64,000 nucleotides of DNA from Welwitschia mirabilis (GCA_051453625.1 JBOZIK010000001.1:264863934-264927933), one strand, 5' to 3'. Numbered from the stretch's first letter, positions 35,150 to 46,846 are shown. Made by a program: numbers and translations. The notes: generated by a model not told the origin, from the sequence alone.

Positions 35150-36240
35150 CTTTTAAGTGGAGCTCAAGAACTTCAATGAGATACATGATGATAAAAATTT
35201 GATGATAACTATGAAAGAAGAGTTAAATTAGTTTAAAAGATGTAATGATATTTCAAAACATATTCTAAGGCCACTAGATAGACTAGTAATAGAAGCAAAA
35301 TGGGTATTAAAAAATAAGATAGATGACAATAGAATGTCATCAGAAATAAAGAAAGATTTATGGCAAAAATTACAACCAAAAAATGGGATTAACTTTAATA
35401 AGACCTTTTTACTAATGTCATGCATGGAATTAATCAAGATGCTTCTAGCTTTCATATGTATCAAGAGGTTTGAGCTCTATCAAATGAATATCAATAGTGC
35501 CCTCTTGAATTAAATACTATAAGATGAGGACATATTAAGAAACATAAAGGTTTTATAATTCTTAGATTATATTTATAGGTTGAAAAATAATCTTTATGGA
35601 CTTAATAAAGCTCTTAGATCTTGGTATAAAGGGCTTTCAGGTCATCTAATAGATAATGGATTCAAAAGAGATACATCTAATATTATTTTATTTATTAAAA
35701 TAGATGGTAAAGAGTTTACTATTATGAAATTTTATGTAGATAACATTATATTTGGTGCTACTAATAAATTATTATTTAAGAATTTTTCCAAGACATGTGA
35801 AAGGAATTTGAAATAAGCCTTAAGAGAGACATGAGAAACTTCTTGGATCTATAACTTATGTAATATAAGATAAGGTACATTTATTTTACAAAATAAGTAT
35901 ATTAAGAATTTACTAGTTAAATATGGATTACAAAATTATAAGATAAAATACATACCTATGAATTAAGGAATAAAGTTGGATAAATATGAGCATCATAAGA
36001 AGATCTATCAAAAGCTATACATAGGTATTATTAGTAGTTTATTTTATCTTACTATGAGTAGGCTAGACATATTATTAAGTATATGTATTTATGCTTGTTA
36101 TTAAAGTAATCCTAGAAAATCAATATAACTACTATTAAGAGAATATTTCATTATTTAAAAGGTACCACTCATTGGGGAATTTAATACTTAAGGGACTCCT
36201 ACCTTGATCTAGTAGGGTATTTTAATGTAGATTAGGTAGG
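35150..36240 (+). pseudogene. C4 reverse transcriptase
   Basis: Copia RT blocks in order: AKWVLKNKID (35296), NGINFNKTF and LYQMNINSALL (35480; the catalytic Asp of the MDVKxA motif is Asn), then a clean run 35580-35816 with LKNNLYGLNKALRSWYKG and FYVDN. The YVDD motif has become YVDN at 35733-35744, a G-to-A change in the second catalytic Asp. Downstream sequence to 36240 is degenerate. Confidence 0.8.
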
Positions 36241-36680
36241 TTAGAAGGATCATAGAAGAAGAATAAGCAAAGGTGACTACATATTGGGATAATATTTGGT
36301 ATTATGAAGTAGCAAGAAAAAACAATTAGCTACTCTCTCAGCCATTAATATTAAGCACATTCTTATTATAAGTCGTTATGCATAGGTGCTCTGTACCAAA
36401 GCAACTCTCAAAAAATTTTGGATTCAAAATGAATAACATTATAATCTATTATGATAACAAAAGTAAATCAACATATTTAAGAATCTTATTTAACATTCTA
36501 AAACAAAGCATATTGAGATTAGACATCATTTACTTTAAGAATATATACAAAAAATTAATATTATTTTGGAATATATCAAGATGGAGGATTAATTAGCAAA
36601 TGTGTTTACTAAGTTATTGGATGGAGAAAAGTTGTTTAAGCTCTACCAAAACATGGGGATTAGGTTTTACATAATCAAGT
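36241..36680 (+). pseudogene. C4 RNase H and pol end
   Basis: The frame around 36378-36596 has CSVPKQLSKNFGF and IIYYDNKS (the Asp-Asn pair of copia RNase H) followed by a His-rich SRTKHIDIRxHF-like block in altered form. The end, about 36580-36675, reads M-E-D-stop-L-A-N-V-F-T-K-L-L-D-G, the conserved close of copia pol. Stops interrupt it. Confidence 0.75.
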
Positions 36681-37348
36681 AAGTTAGTATGTAATAATTT
36701 TTCAATTTCAACTTAGCATATCATTTATGTTATCATTTGAGAGTTGAGATAAAATAAGTGATATTTTAAGTTTATCTTAAGCTTGTATTTTAATTTGAGA
36801 TTTTTATAGCTTATAAAATGGCTTATATCCTATTAATTATGAGTTGAGTTTTCTAATAATGTATTCAAACTAAGGAATTATAGAAGGTTTAAAGAATATA
36901 AGGTTAGATGTCTTTTAAGAGTGTAGATGTTTATGATGAAGATGTCTTTCATGCATGAAGACATCTTTGAATTCTAGTCACCAAAAAATGAGGCTATAAA
37001 TCTTTCAAGTAGGTAGATCTCTACCTTTTTTATTTTAAATATCTTTCAAAGGGTTTATTTCTTTAACACTATGAATTTAAAAAATGAAAAATATGTACCA
37101 AAACTAGGGTTTAAACCTCTTTTTAAGTGAGAACAGAATCAATTCTTATTTTCACTCCTTTTTGTATTCAGTATTCTTATTAGTATGGATAAAAGTTATT
37201 ATTTTTTTAAGTTTCTCTAAATAGACATCTTTTTTTCTAATAGAAGTCTACATAGTAAGTAAGAATAGGTGAAAATATCTTACAATTGTAAATTTTTAAT
37301 GGTTATTAGTTTTCATTTCATGATTCAAATTTTTTCCTATTAATTGAG
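36681..37348. other. C4 spacer between pol and third ORF
   Basis: AT-rich with several GATGTCTTT/AGACATCTT words at 36908-37010 but no coding frame. Confidence 0.5.
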
Positions 37349-38150
37349 TAAATACGATGAGAAGAAAATCCTTTAGCTCAGCTAGAGGTAAGGAAGTTAT
37401 CTAGAAAACTCCAACTTTGTAGTATTATCATCTTTGTTAAATGAATTATCCTAGAAAGGTCTAATTCATGGATAAAAAATTTTATTATTATAAAAATATT
37501 ATAAGCTCTTATACTTCTCTTATCTTGGGTGGAAAATATAGATCCTATGGTATAGGAATTCTATACCAATATCCATAGAATTGATTAGTTTACATGGAAC
37601 ATTTAGACTTAAGTTAAAGGTACTTCATTAAATTTATATCCTATCATCATTAATACTTTTCTTGACATAGATGATCCAAATATTCCTCAGTTATTCATGC
37701 ATTTATTTCAAAATATTTTTAAATGCTAGAGAGCTAGAGTATCTCATCATAACTTAAGCATTATAATTTTGGAAAATTAAAAAATGAACTTTTATGAAAA
37801 TATTAAATGTAAAGACATGGTTCTTGATGCCTTAATATTAAGCTTGATTTTTTTTCACAACATTTTAGTTAAAGATAATAGCTATAACTAATATAATTCC
37901 ATGTAGCCTTTTGTAGTATATTACTTACTTACAGATTTTAACATTTATTTTGGATTTGTATTATATAAGAATATTATCACATTACTTTGTAAGGGCCAAT
38001 CCTTAGGGCATCCATGATGGATTAGCCTTATCATCAATAATCTAAGGATTACAATTTTCCAAGTAAATCTTCTAAGGCTAATGAAGACTTTACTTGAGTT
38101 TAATGAGAAGCAGCAAACATCTATTTAACTTGGGGAGGGTCCAAGTAGAA
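37349..38150 (+). pseudogene. C4 third ORF, degenerate
   Basis: A candidate ATG at 37359 begins with a Ser/Arg/Lys-rich start. From about 37528 the readable frame gives V-E-N-I-D-P-M-V-stop-E-F-Y-T-N-I, then V-K-G-T-S-L-N-L-Y-P-I-I-I-N-T-F-L and a DDPNIPQLF segment. This matches the N-terminal half of the 'putative plant transposon protein' domain (VREFYAN...VRG pattern). It lies between pol and the polypurine tract, as does the third ORF of C3. Many stops and at least one frameshift occur. Assignment is by pattern from memory. Confidence 0.55.
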
Positions 38151-38848
38151 GGTCTCCAAAGAAATAGTCTTATAATTTAAGTATATAGGTTTTTATAGCT
38201 CTTCCTTAGTAAAGAAAGGTTTCCATGATATTGCAAAAATAATGGATAAATTGATAGAAATTTATTAAGATTAAAAATGCATAGAAACACAGTAAGTGAG
38301 GGGAAGGACCCTACTACTAATTGGGAGATCATGGAGAGGACTCCTTAGATTTAAAAGAGGAAGAATTAGAGGAGACTTCAGTACCTAGAGGCATAAGATA
38401 TAACTTAGATAGGGTAAAGGAATTAGAGGAATCACCTACATCTGAGTTAAATAAGAAGTAAGAATAAGTAAGAGGGAGCCATCCTCTAGGACAGTAGTGT
38501 CATGATGAATTAAATAACTTGGATGATAATGAGTTTTTCATGTTCCATAGATCACATTGTAAACTCTTCATTTTCCATCCTACACAACCTTCTTTATCAC
38601 TATAATATCTATTAAAGTTATCTATTCCTTCATCACCTCATTTACCTTCATCACCATTACCACTATTATCTCCTATTTATGCTCTATTAGTTAATGCTAC
38701 TTTATCATCTAGATCTAATTTTGCTACTACTACTATAGCTAGTCTATTAAGAATCTCCATTACCCCTCATAAATATACTCTTATAAGGAGATAAACCTTA
38801 TAGAGTTATGGTGAGTCATCATAGAGGACATCACAAAAATGATACATG
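38151..38848. other. C4 3' region, no clear gene
   Basis: Probably the degenerate C-terminal part of the third ORF (acidic Glu/Asp-rich codons at 38335-38460, Ser/Pro/Leu-rich at 38620-38760); no motif is certain. Confidence 0.4.
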
Positions 38849-40000
38849 TTGCAAGCTAAATTGGCCATATTTAAATAATGTTGAAAGTGTGTTTTCAAAT
38901 TATTTTTATAGGTTTAATGCTTATATGGATTACTTTGGATGATAAAGACCAAAGAAAAAGAATTAATAATAGTTTGAATCAAATTGGAGTAATTATGAAG
39001 CATTTGAGAAAGACATTCCAAGATGATGTTATGCAGAGAATATGTTACACCATGAAGATCAATAGGAATGAAAGATAAAAATCCAAAAGTCACCAAGAAG
39101 GCATATGAAAGATAATAAGGCATGTAAAAGACATAAAGAACACAAAACAAAATCCACTAATTATGTAATCATTGTTATGATCACATTAATTAGTTATGAG
39201 TCTTTAGAAACCTCAATGATCATTTCAAATACTATAAATATCTCCTTAGGTATCCCATTTACTTGTCTAATTTGTATTAATTATTCTTATAACTTTTCAA
39301 GAGTGATTAAGTAAGGAATCCATCCACTAATTATAGAAAACGGCTTTTTCTTGGTGTTGGGCAATTTCTCCTTCATTAAGAAGCTATTATTTTATAATCA
39401 TTATAGAGAAGGATGTTCTTGGTGTTGGGTTGTGTCTCCTTCATTAAGGAGATATTACTTTGTAACTAGATGCTGAGAATTTCAATTAATAAAATATTGG
39501 TTGATTTATTATTTTAAATATTCTCTTTATCTTCCTTATAGCTTATGTTATTATAGTTAAGTGATGGGTATCTATAAGTTGATATAGGTTATGAGGATTA
39601 ACTTGTATGCAAATAAGTTGGTTGATCAATTAGAATTTTCATTTAGGTTGCATTGCATTTTTTACAGTTTTCATTCATTCTACATCTTGCATTTCATCTT
39701 GCATTACATTTGAATTTTAAAATTAGATTTAATTTCTATTTCATTTTTGTTTAAAGTAATCTTTTAACTTCATATTTTAATTTCCTCTCTAGAGCATAAA
39801 AAATGGGTTGAATTTCAATATTAGTGGATTTTGTATGAATATTATTTAATATTTATAGGTATAAAGATAAGAGATTCATCCAAAATAAATACAAGATTTA
39901 TTGCATGATTAGCACCCCAATAGTATACTTCTCCTCCTACTTTATTATTCACATATATAGTTTAGATATCTTTCACTCATGATAGTAATGATGAAGGTGA
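38849..40000 (+). repeat. probable solo Athila-like LTR inside C4
   Basis: The start (TGTTGCAAGCTAAATTGG) resembles the TGTGCTGTAAATTTG LTR start of G2/G3. At 39346-39395 and again at 39406-39470 a TTCTTGGTGTTGGG...CTCCTTCATTAAGGAG block matches G1 LTR 41548-41600 and the complements of 47285-47345 and 57040-57100. No matching PBS or gag follows, so a solo LTR or fragment is likely. The end is not defined. Confidence 0.5.
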
Positions 40001-40523
40001 GGATGTAGTGATGGAGAGAACTATATCAATGACTTAACACTCAGTGATTAGGAATTTGTAATGTTGCAAAATAGAAAGACAATGGAAAAGTATACATGAA
40101 ATTCCATGAACATTTGTATGAGTCTTAGAGATAGCTAGATTTGAGATGTTGATGGGTATTTCTTGTATGTAACATCATACTTGATATTAACTCATGATTT
40201 TTTGCACATATATTATTATTTTGTAGATCTTATTTATTGTTTTCTTAGATTCTACTTTAACGTATTCATTAGATTATAGATTTGTCATGGCTATGATATA
40301 TTATTATTTACATTAACACTGGTTATAGCATATTGAATATTACTTAGGATGGTCTACCATGTTTTAAATCTTTAGTTTTTATTGCACTCATGCTTTAATT
40401 AATTATTGCTAAATTTTTGTACTAGGTGGTATTATAGCTTTGATTTATGTCTCATTTTATTACATCTTAACTATGGTTATTAAAGTTTATACTAATAGCA
40501 TTTTTCAAGTTTTGAACGTCACT

Positions 40524-40537
40524 AAAAAGGGGAAGAT
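40524..40537 (+). promoter_or_regulatory. C4 polypurine tract
   Basis: AAAAAGGGGAAGAT directly before the 3' LTR start, the form usual for SIRE-like copia elements. Confidence 0.75.
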
Positions 40538-40938
40538 TATTAGCAAAATCCCAGTTTTGATAATTCTACTTATCAAATGTCATGTGTTTACTATGAAAAA
40601 ATAGTGTTAAATATATCTCTTAAGTTAACAATATACTCTAAATATAAAGACCATCAGTTAAAAAAATTGATGTTTAAGGTACTTATCAAGTTTGTCTAAA
40701 ATACTCAAGGCTAGTAATGATTGAGTTCAATGTTTATAAAATTTAAATAAATTGTGGCTATAAACATCTATAATGTGGAAGATAATTAGTAGAAATAAAT
40801 CTATAGGATGGTAGACATCTGAATTAAAACTAAGCCTAAAATAGGAGGAAAAAATCTATACGATGGAAGACATCTCTACTAAAACTAAACTTGAAATAAA
40901 AGAAAGATGTCTATCAATGGAAAGATGTCTATACTTGT
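40538..40938 (+). repeat. C4 3' LTR, truncated by G1
   Basis: It starts TATTAG (TG to TA) after the polypurine tract and aligns with 31343-31740. It stops at 40938, where G1 begins; the remainder is not seen in the window. Confidence 0.75.
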
Positions 40939-42191
40939 TGTGCTGCCAAATTGTATGTATTTAATAGGGTATTTTAAGTAGTTTTATAGGACATTAGATA
41001 GGTTTATAGTAAGTTTTGATGATATTAAAGAGCTAAGACAAATATCACATAAATATGCAATCTTCATTACATTGGCAGAATTTAAGGCAAATTGTAATAT
41101 GTCCTATCTGAAGCAGAAATCCTCTAATTAAAGAGGTTTATTTGATACAAGATATATCTTTATAAAGCCCATCATTCACCTTATCATCCAAATAAATGTC
41201 TAGATGATAGAAGATCTTATACTAACTAGGACACTTACTAGACTAATTTGGTCGCTGATGTGAATCTTGTATGATGTGGCATCATCTTCTGTGACATCCA
41301 AATGACTAGTAAGACAATACCTAAATAGAATGATTTACCAAATTTAACTAAACTTTCAGCATAGGTCATGCCCCTTCTTACGTGGCCATTAGGATTTTAT
41401 TACATTTGTTAGTGTTTATTGTTTTTAGAGTTTTTATTTGTAATAAATACCTCCTTTACCCTCAACTCTATCTTTTTTGGAATAAAAAATTTTTATTACA
41501 AGAGATATAAGGGTAGGAGATTCATTCTTATAATTATAGAGAGATGTCTTCCTTGGTGTTAGGTTGTGTATCCTTCATTGAGGTGCTACTACTTTATAAC
41601 ATAGATGTTAGTTTGAGTATAATCAAAACTCTATTTTTTTATATCTTCTATTATGTGCATCTTCCTTATGATTTATTTTTCTTATGATTCTATGATATCT
41701 TCATCTATGATATAGATCATGAAGGAAATCTTTGCTAAATTTAATATTAATAGTTTAGGTGCATTACATTTCATTTCTTAGATTAACTTTGCATTATTTT
41801 CATATATTGCTTGATGAACCTAATAGCTTAGATTGGTTCTGTTCTAGTGATAAGTTTTCTTAATTGATCTAGATTATATAGGGCTAATCTCTATGATAGG
41901 TTAATTCGATAATCAAATAAATATTACATTTAAATTAATTTTGCATCTCATTTGCATAGTGCATTTATTTTCATTGCTTAATTTACATTATTATTTTGTT
42001 CTACTTAGAAAGTACATAATTGTTTTATTTGAAAGAAATTATCTTTATTATTATCTATGACCTCGATGAATGACATTTAGATCCACTTCTATCTATATTA
42101 ATATCTTGTTATGCAATATATATATATATATATTGATGATTTTTAGGATTTGTTTAAAAATATAATATTTGCATAAATATGCACTATAACA
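40939..42191 (+). repeat. G1 5' LTR
   Basis: Starts TGTGCTGCCAAATTG and ends TATAACA. It aligns with the complements of 56603-57687 and 46847-47893: the start, the CCTTCATTGAGG block at 41574, and the GATCCACTTCTATCTATATTAATA stretch at 42080 all match. Contains an (AT)8 run at 42116-42131 and a hairpin at 41182-41209. Confidence 0.82.
41182..41209. repeat. hairpin motif in G1 LTR
   Basis: TATCATC (41182-41188) pairs perfectly with GATGATA (41203-41209) around a 14-nt loop. Confidence 0.7.
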
Positions 42192-42194
42192 TAT

Positions 42195-42212
42195 TTGCAC
42201 CATTATTGGAGA
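42195..42212 (+). promoter_or_regulatory. G1 primer binding site (tRNA-Asp-like)
   Basis: TTGCACCATTATTGGAGA, three bases after the LTR, corresponds to the TTGGCGCCGTTGCCGGGG site of Athila-type elements with transitions. It aligns with the PBS of G3, and the following sequence (GAAGG...TTTGAGGATT.TCAT) also aligns. Confidence 0.65.
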
Positions 42213-42375
42213 AGGCTATTTAAAGTTTGAGGATTATCATTACTTAGATAAGTAGTTTGAATTTTGGTTTAGGTATTTATCTATAGTAATATTATATCTT
42301 TACAATGAAACCATAGGTTATTATTTTCACATTTTTTATTTGCATTTTGAAAATAATCCCTTGTTAAACCCCTTA

Positions 42376-42387
42376 TCATCTAGATGA
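42376..42387. repeat. palindrome in G1 leader (1)
   Basis: TCATCTAGATGA, a perfect 12-bp palindrome; core of the hairpin family shared by the Athila-like copies. Confidence 0.75.
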
Positions 42388-42450
42388 CAGAAGGTAATGA
42401 TGGGTCATAAAACTAAGGTTTTGATTTTCATAAAAGCTAGGGTTTTTTCT

Positions 42451-42488
42451 ATCATCTTCTTTATCATCTAGATGACTTAACAGATGAT
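42451..42488. repeat. nested hairpin in G1 leader (2)
   Basis: Outer arms ATCATC (42451-42456) and GATGAT (42483-42488) enclose the palindrome TCATCTAGATGA (42464-42475). Confidence 0.75.
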
Positions 42489-42579
42489 TATTAGTTTTTA
42501 TTCTATGTTATTTTGTGATTCTATTTTTTCGTGTTTTTTGTTTTTGAGTTTTTTTTTTATTGTCTTTTATCATTTAGGT

Positions 42580-42609
42580 ACATCATCTAGATCATCATAT
42601 AGATGATGT
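42580..42609. repeat. hairpin in G1 leader (3)
   Basis: ACATCATC (42580-42587) pairs with GATGATGT (42602-42609); an alternative inner pairing is ATCATC (42591-42596) with GATGAT (42602-42607). Confidence 0.75.
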
Positions 42610-43052
42610 CTATAGAAATAGAACTAAGCCTATTGGGACATAGTAAACTTAACTAAAAAGAGGAAGTATCAGAGAGAGTGAATGCTGATCAAAGAAAACA
42701 TTCAATAAGGTTTGATTAACTATGAACAAAGCCTAAGTATTCACACCATAGGTATGCAAAATATTTCAAGAATTGAGCAAGAAGATTTTTTTACATTTAT
42801 TGTTTTTGAATTTTATTTTCTCAAAGAAAAATTTTCAAAAAAAGTTTTAAAGAAAATAGTTTTATTACAATGTCAAATTCTATACAAAAATGGAAATTAC
42901 CTAATCCACCCATTATGATAGGAACCTTTACTACCTCCATAAATCTAAATGCTAATGTCACTCTTAAAGAACTAATTGTAAATAAAAAATGTAAAATCCA
43001 AAATCCTTTTAACCTACCTCCTAGCAATGATGTTGAACTTAAGAAATCTAAA

Positions 43053-43088
43053 CACATATCCTATTTTTTACATCATATACATTAAATA
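43053..43088. repeat. 36-bp exact repeat, left of gap
   Basis: These 36 bases are identical to 43629-43664 on the other side of the N run. Confidence 0.97.
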
Positions 43089-43628
43089 NNNNNNNNNNNN
43101 NNNNNNNNNNNNNNNNNNNNNNNNNNNNNNNNNNNNNNNNNNNNNNNNNNNNNNNNNNNNNNNNNNNNNNNNNNNNNNNNNNNNNNNNNNNNNNNNNNNN
43201 NNNNNNNNNNNNNNNNNNNNNNNNNNNNNNNNNNNNNNNNNNNNNNNNNNNNNNNNNNNNNNNNNNNNNNNNNNNNNNNNNNNNNNNNNNNNNNNNNNNN
43301 NNNNNNNNNNNNNNNNNNNNNNNNNNNNNNNNNNNNNNNNNNNNNNNNNNNNNNNNNNNNNNNNNNNNNNNNNNNNNNNNNNNNNNNNNNNNNNNNNNNN
43401 NNNNNNNNNNNNNNNNNNNNNNNNNNNNNNNNNNNNNNNNNNNNNNNNNNNNNNNNNNNNNNNNNNNNNNNNNNNNNNNNNNNNNNNNNNNNNNNNNNNN
43501 NNNNNNNNNNNNNNNNNNNNNNNNNNNNNNNNNNNNNNNNNNNNNNNNNNNNNNNNNNNNNNNNNNNNNNNNNNNNNNNNNNNNNNNNNNNNNNNNNNNN
43601 NNNNNNNNNNNNNNNNNNNNNNNNNNNN
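43089..43628. other. assembly gap (540 N)
   Basis: Run of N within G1 gag, flanked by an exact 36-bp repeat, so the contig ends probably overlap and the gap may not be real. Confidence 0.97.
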
Positions 43629-43664
43629 CACATATCCTATTTTTTACATCATATACATTAAATA
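43629..43664. repeat. 36-bp exact repeat, right of gap
   Basis: Identical to 43053-43088. Confidence 0.97.
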
Positions 43665-44770
43665 ATTAGTAATTACTTTATAAAATGGTAAAAAACAATT
43701 AGTAACCATACCTATGTGGTTATTTTTCCCATCACACTAAAAAGAAAAGCAAAATTATGGTTAATAACTATTCTTTATAAAAGCTTAAAAACATGCAACC
43801 AAGTTTAAGAAGACTTGAACAAAAGATTTATAAGTGAAAAATCAATATGAAAAAGAAAAAAGAGGTAATAAATTTCCCACAATAACCTAATGAAGATTAT
43901 ACCACTACTTATAAATAATTTTTCATTAGAATTAATTCTAATCCCATTAATGCATTCACTCAAGAAGAATTAATAGAGTATTTCTACAATGGACTCAATA
44001 GCCAAATAAAACAACTTTTAGATTTTTTATGTGGCAAAAATTTAATGAATCTCATATTAGAAAATGCATAGAGGTTATTAGAAGAACTAGTGGAAGTAAG
44101 TCAAACATGGCCTAAACCAACATCTAAAAAAAAATCTTACTATAAGATAAATCATAAACGATCTTGAAGAAGTAAAGAAAGAAAAAGAAAAAAACCAACA
44201 AATGTAATTATGGATTTCACAATAACATTGCAAAAATACATTTAAATGATTTTAAATACAAAAGTAGTAATTAAAAAGAATGTTGTTCCAACTTGTGATT
44301 TGTGTGAAAACAACTATTATGTGACTAAATAATGTCCTTTATTACTAACTTAGAAAGAGAAAATTTATAAAGAAGGATGTGCTTTCAACCAAAAGTCTTC
44401 AAGCTTTACAAATCAAAATCAATTTCAACTTAGGATGAATAAATAACCTAACTTTTAAACCTTTAAAAAAAATTCAAGAACTTTCAAAAAAATCATCCAA
44501 ATTCTTAACCATTTAGAAATATATTTGAGAATGCTAACTTTTAATCAAATAACTCTCAGTTCCAACCAAGTAGCTTAAATAGTAAATCAAGCACATCAAA
44601 TTCTCAAAATCAAAATGATCCACTTAGAAATTCCATTGATGAATTAAGAAAATCTCAAGAGAAGATAAATTTAAACATTGGAAGTTTAGTGAATGTTCTT
44701 CAATAAATTATGCTTATAAATCAAAGTCCATGAGGATCACTTATCACAAAACCTTTATCAAACCCTAATA

Positions 44771-46180
44771 AAGTGAGAAAAAATTGTAAAGTTACAATAA
44801 AAAGTAGAAATAAAATGAAACCTACTATCCATGAGGATTCTATTTCTAAAAATGATAAGAATGATGAATAAAAAGAAGAGGATATTGAAATATTAGAAAA
44901 TCATACCTTCCCTTCTCCTTTAGATGATAAACTTAATAAGAAAAATTCTTCTCAAAATAAAGGAAAGAAACTTGATATTTCTTGTCTTAATAGGTTAAAT
45001 ATTAATCCTACTTTTGATAATCATTTTAAACCCTTAATGCAAGATGTAATTATAAATTTCCTATTTTAGAAACTCTTACAAGAAAAACCTAAATATTTTA
45101 AGTTATGGAAAGACCTAATTATGAGGAAATAAAAATGAACCATACTTAGTAAACTCTTCCTATCTCAATATATACAACTTAGTTTTGTAAAAATGTCTAA
45201 AATTTAAGGATCTAGGAGTAATAATAATTAGTATTACATTAGAAAAATATAAAAGAATAAAGAAAGTCATAATTGATATAGGAACAAGTGTTAATATTAT
45301 GCCTTTACACATTTGTTAATGACTTGATTTGAAAAGTAGAATTAAGCCTACATGTATTATCTTAGAATTGATGGATACATTAATGAAAAAACATTTAGAA
45401 GTAATAAAATATTTGGTTATTTAAATTTAGAAAGCATTCTATCTAAGAGTTGTGGTTGTGATTGAAGTTGAGCATAATGGAAGTTATCCACAACTTCTAA
45501 ATAGAGAATTTTATGTAATAGCTCATTGTATTATTGATACAAAAACTAAAATGATGGAGTGTTACTTAGGAAATAAAAAGTTTATAATTAGAGTTATTAA
45601 TGCTAGTAAAAAAGACCTAGGTGATGAGTGAAATGTAGAAGAATAAATTAAGCCAACATTATTTTTTCAGAATCCTTCACTTAAATAGAAATGGTTAGTG
45701 CTTCATACACCTACCTTGTATGATGATCCACCTAAAGTAAAAAACTTGAAAGATTTCGATGATGATGAACTCAACTATGAGCATTTAGGAACTAATTATT
45801 TTGACCAAGAGAATAAAGAAATCAAAACTATAATCTATGAAGAAGTCCAACATCTAAACATAACTAAGATTTCATATTTCGAGGTAGGTCATCCAACCTT
45901 GTCATCTAGATGATAATCAAAGATAATAGTAAACTCTAAGAAAAATTAATAAAAAATGAAAATATAAATTTTAATCTAAAAATTTTACCCAGTGGACTAA
46001 AATATATCTTTCTATGTAATGATATAAATAAATCATTGATAATAAATAAGAATATTTTTCCTTAATAATAATCAATTTTAATCTCACTTTGGAATTCTAA
46101 GTTTATTACATTTGCTTGAACTCATAAAGATTTAATAGCCATTCCTACTTCCATTGTTTAAAATAAAATCTACTTTGATG
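44771..46180 (+). pseudogene. G1 protease and linkers
   Basis: The retropepsin-type protease core is at 45268-45440: K-K-V-I-I-D-I-G-T-S-V-N-I-M-P-L with the catalytic Asp at 45274-45276, then an ILELMDTLMKKHLEV segment. G2 and G3 carry the same segment on the minus strand. Before it is an acidic linker (44870-45000); after it a 71-codon open run (45698-45913) of unknown role leads into RT. A 12-bp TCATCTAGATGA palindrome (45902-45913) lies in the linker. Confidence 0.75.
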
Positions 46181-46189
46181 ATAATGTAA

Positions 46190-46846
46190 AACTTATTAGT
46201 AACCCTAATATAGACTAAATATAGCCCTTAAACAAGTTATAAAAGATCAAATCATTAAATTAATAGATGCTAAAATTATTTATGCCATTTTTAATAGTGA
46301 GTGGATTAGTTTTTTAACGGTAATGCCTAAGAAAGGTGCGAAGTGGAGAATATGTATTTATTTTAGAAAGCTAAATGAAGTAATTAAAAAAAAACCATTG
46401 TCCTTCACTTTTTCTTGATAAAATACTTGATATAATCCAAGGATATACCCTTTATTACTTTTTTTATGAATATAGTAGTTATAATTAAGTTTGTATAGCT
46501 AGTGAGAATTAAGTAAAAACAATGTTTACTTCATATTTTGGAAGATTTTCTTTTAGAAAAATGCCTTTTAGAATTTGTTATGCTCCTAGTACTTTTCAAC
46601 ATGAAATGACGAATATCTTTTTTGATATGTGAGAGGATTCAATTGAAATCTTTATGGATGACTTCTCAATCTTTGGTAAAAACTTTGAATAGATATTAGA
46701 AAGGTTAGATAAAATCCTTAATAGATACATTAAGAGTGGCCTACATTTGATTGAGAGAAGAATTTCTTTCTAGTTGATAATCGAATTTCATCAAGTTATC
46801 ACATTTCTAATAAAGGAATTAGGATGGAATATGAAAAAGTAAGTGT
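46190..46846 (+). pseudogene. G1 reverse transcriptase, N-terminal part
   Basis: Gypsy RT blocks run in order: VIKDQIIKLIDAKIIY (46230), PKKGAKWRICIYFRKLNEV (46327-46383; the Asp of the usual VDYR block is Tyr), a TMFTSYFGRFSFRKMPF block (46520), then IFMDDFSIFG at about 46648-46677 with both catalytic Asp intact (FMDD 46651-46662). The thumb start ISNKGIRMEYEKV follows. The domain ends abruptly at 46846, where an inverted relative's LTR begins, and continues in frame after 57692. Confidence 0.85.

Larger units (their letters stand above)
31343..40938 (+). mobile_element. C4: SIRE-like copia retrotransposon, 3' LTR truncated
   Basis: A 5' LTR (31343-32552), degenerate tRNA-iMet PBS, gag, protease/pre-integrase, integrase, RT, RNase H, a third ORF, a polypurine tract (40524-40537) and the first 400 bp of the 3' LTR follow in copia order. 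The 3' LTR is cut where the Athila-like LTR of G1 starts (40939). A probable solo Athila-like LTR (38849 to about 40000) lies between the third ORF and the polypurine tract. All genes are disabled. Confidence 0.85.
42712..44770 (+). pseudogene. G1 gag
   Basis: Capsid precursor of an Athila-like element. An open start at 42870 (N-terminal Pro/Asn-rich segment) runs to the gap at 43089. After the gap, near 43970-44090, the frame has EELIEYFYNGLNSQIKQLLD, the retrotransposon gag core. A zinc knuckle lies at 44294-44335 (C-D-L-C-E-N-N-Y-Y-V-T-K-stop-C), with the His ligand changed to Tyr and a stop before the last Cys. An Asn/Gln/Phe-rich tail follows to 44770. Frameshifts separate the pieces. 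Confidence 0.7.
40939..46846 (+). mobile_element. G1: Athila-like Ty3/gypsy element, 5' part
   Basis: LTR (40939-42191), PBS, hairpin-bearing leader, gag, protease and the first part of RT on the plus strand. The element is interrupted at 46846 by the minus-strand G2/G3 tandem and continues at 57693. The gypsy order (protease-RT-RNase H-integrase), the tRNA-Asp-like PBS, the gag type and the LTR sequence suggest the Athila lineage. The 3' LTR is not seen. Confidence 0.85.

Noticed and set aside
39105-39314. Plus-strand ORF of 69 codons in the C4 3' region
   Set aside because: It lies in the LTR-like sequence, overlaps an opposite ORF, and has no recognisable domain.
42116-42131. (AT)8 microsatellite
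   Set aside because: Ordinary in such AT-rich DNA; noted under the G1 LTR only.
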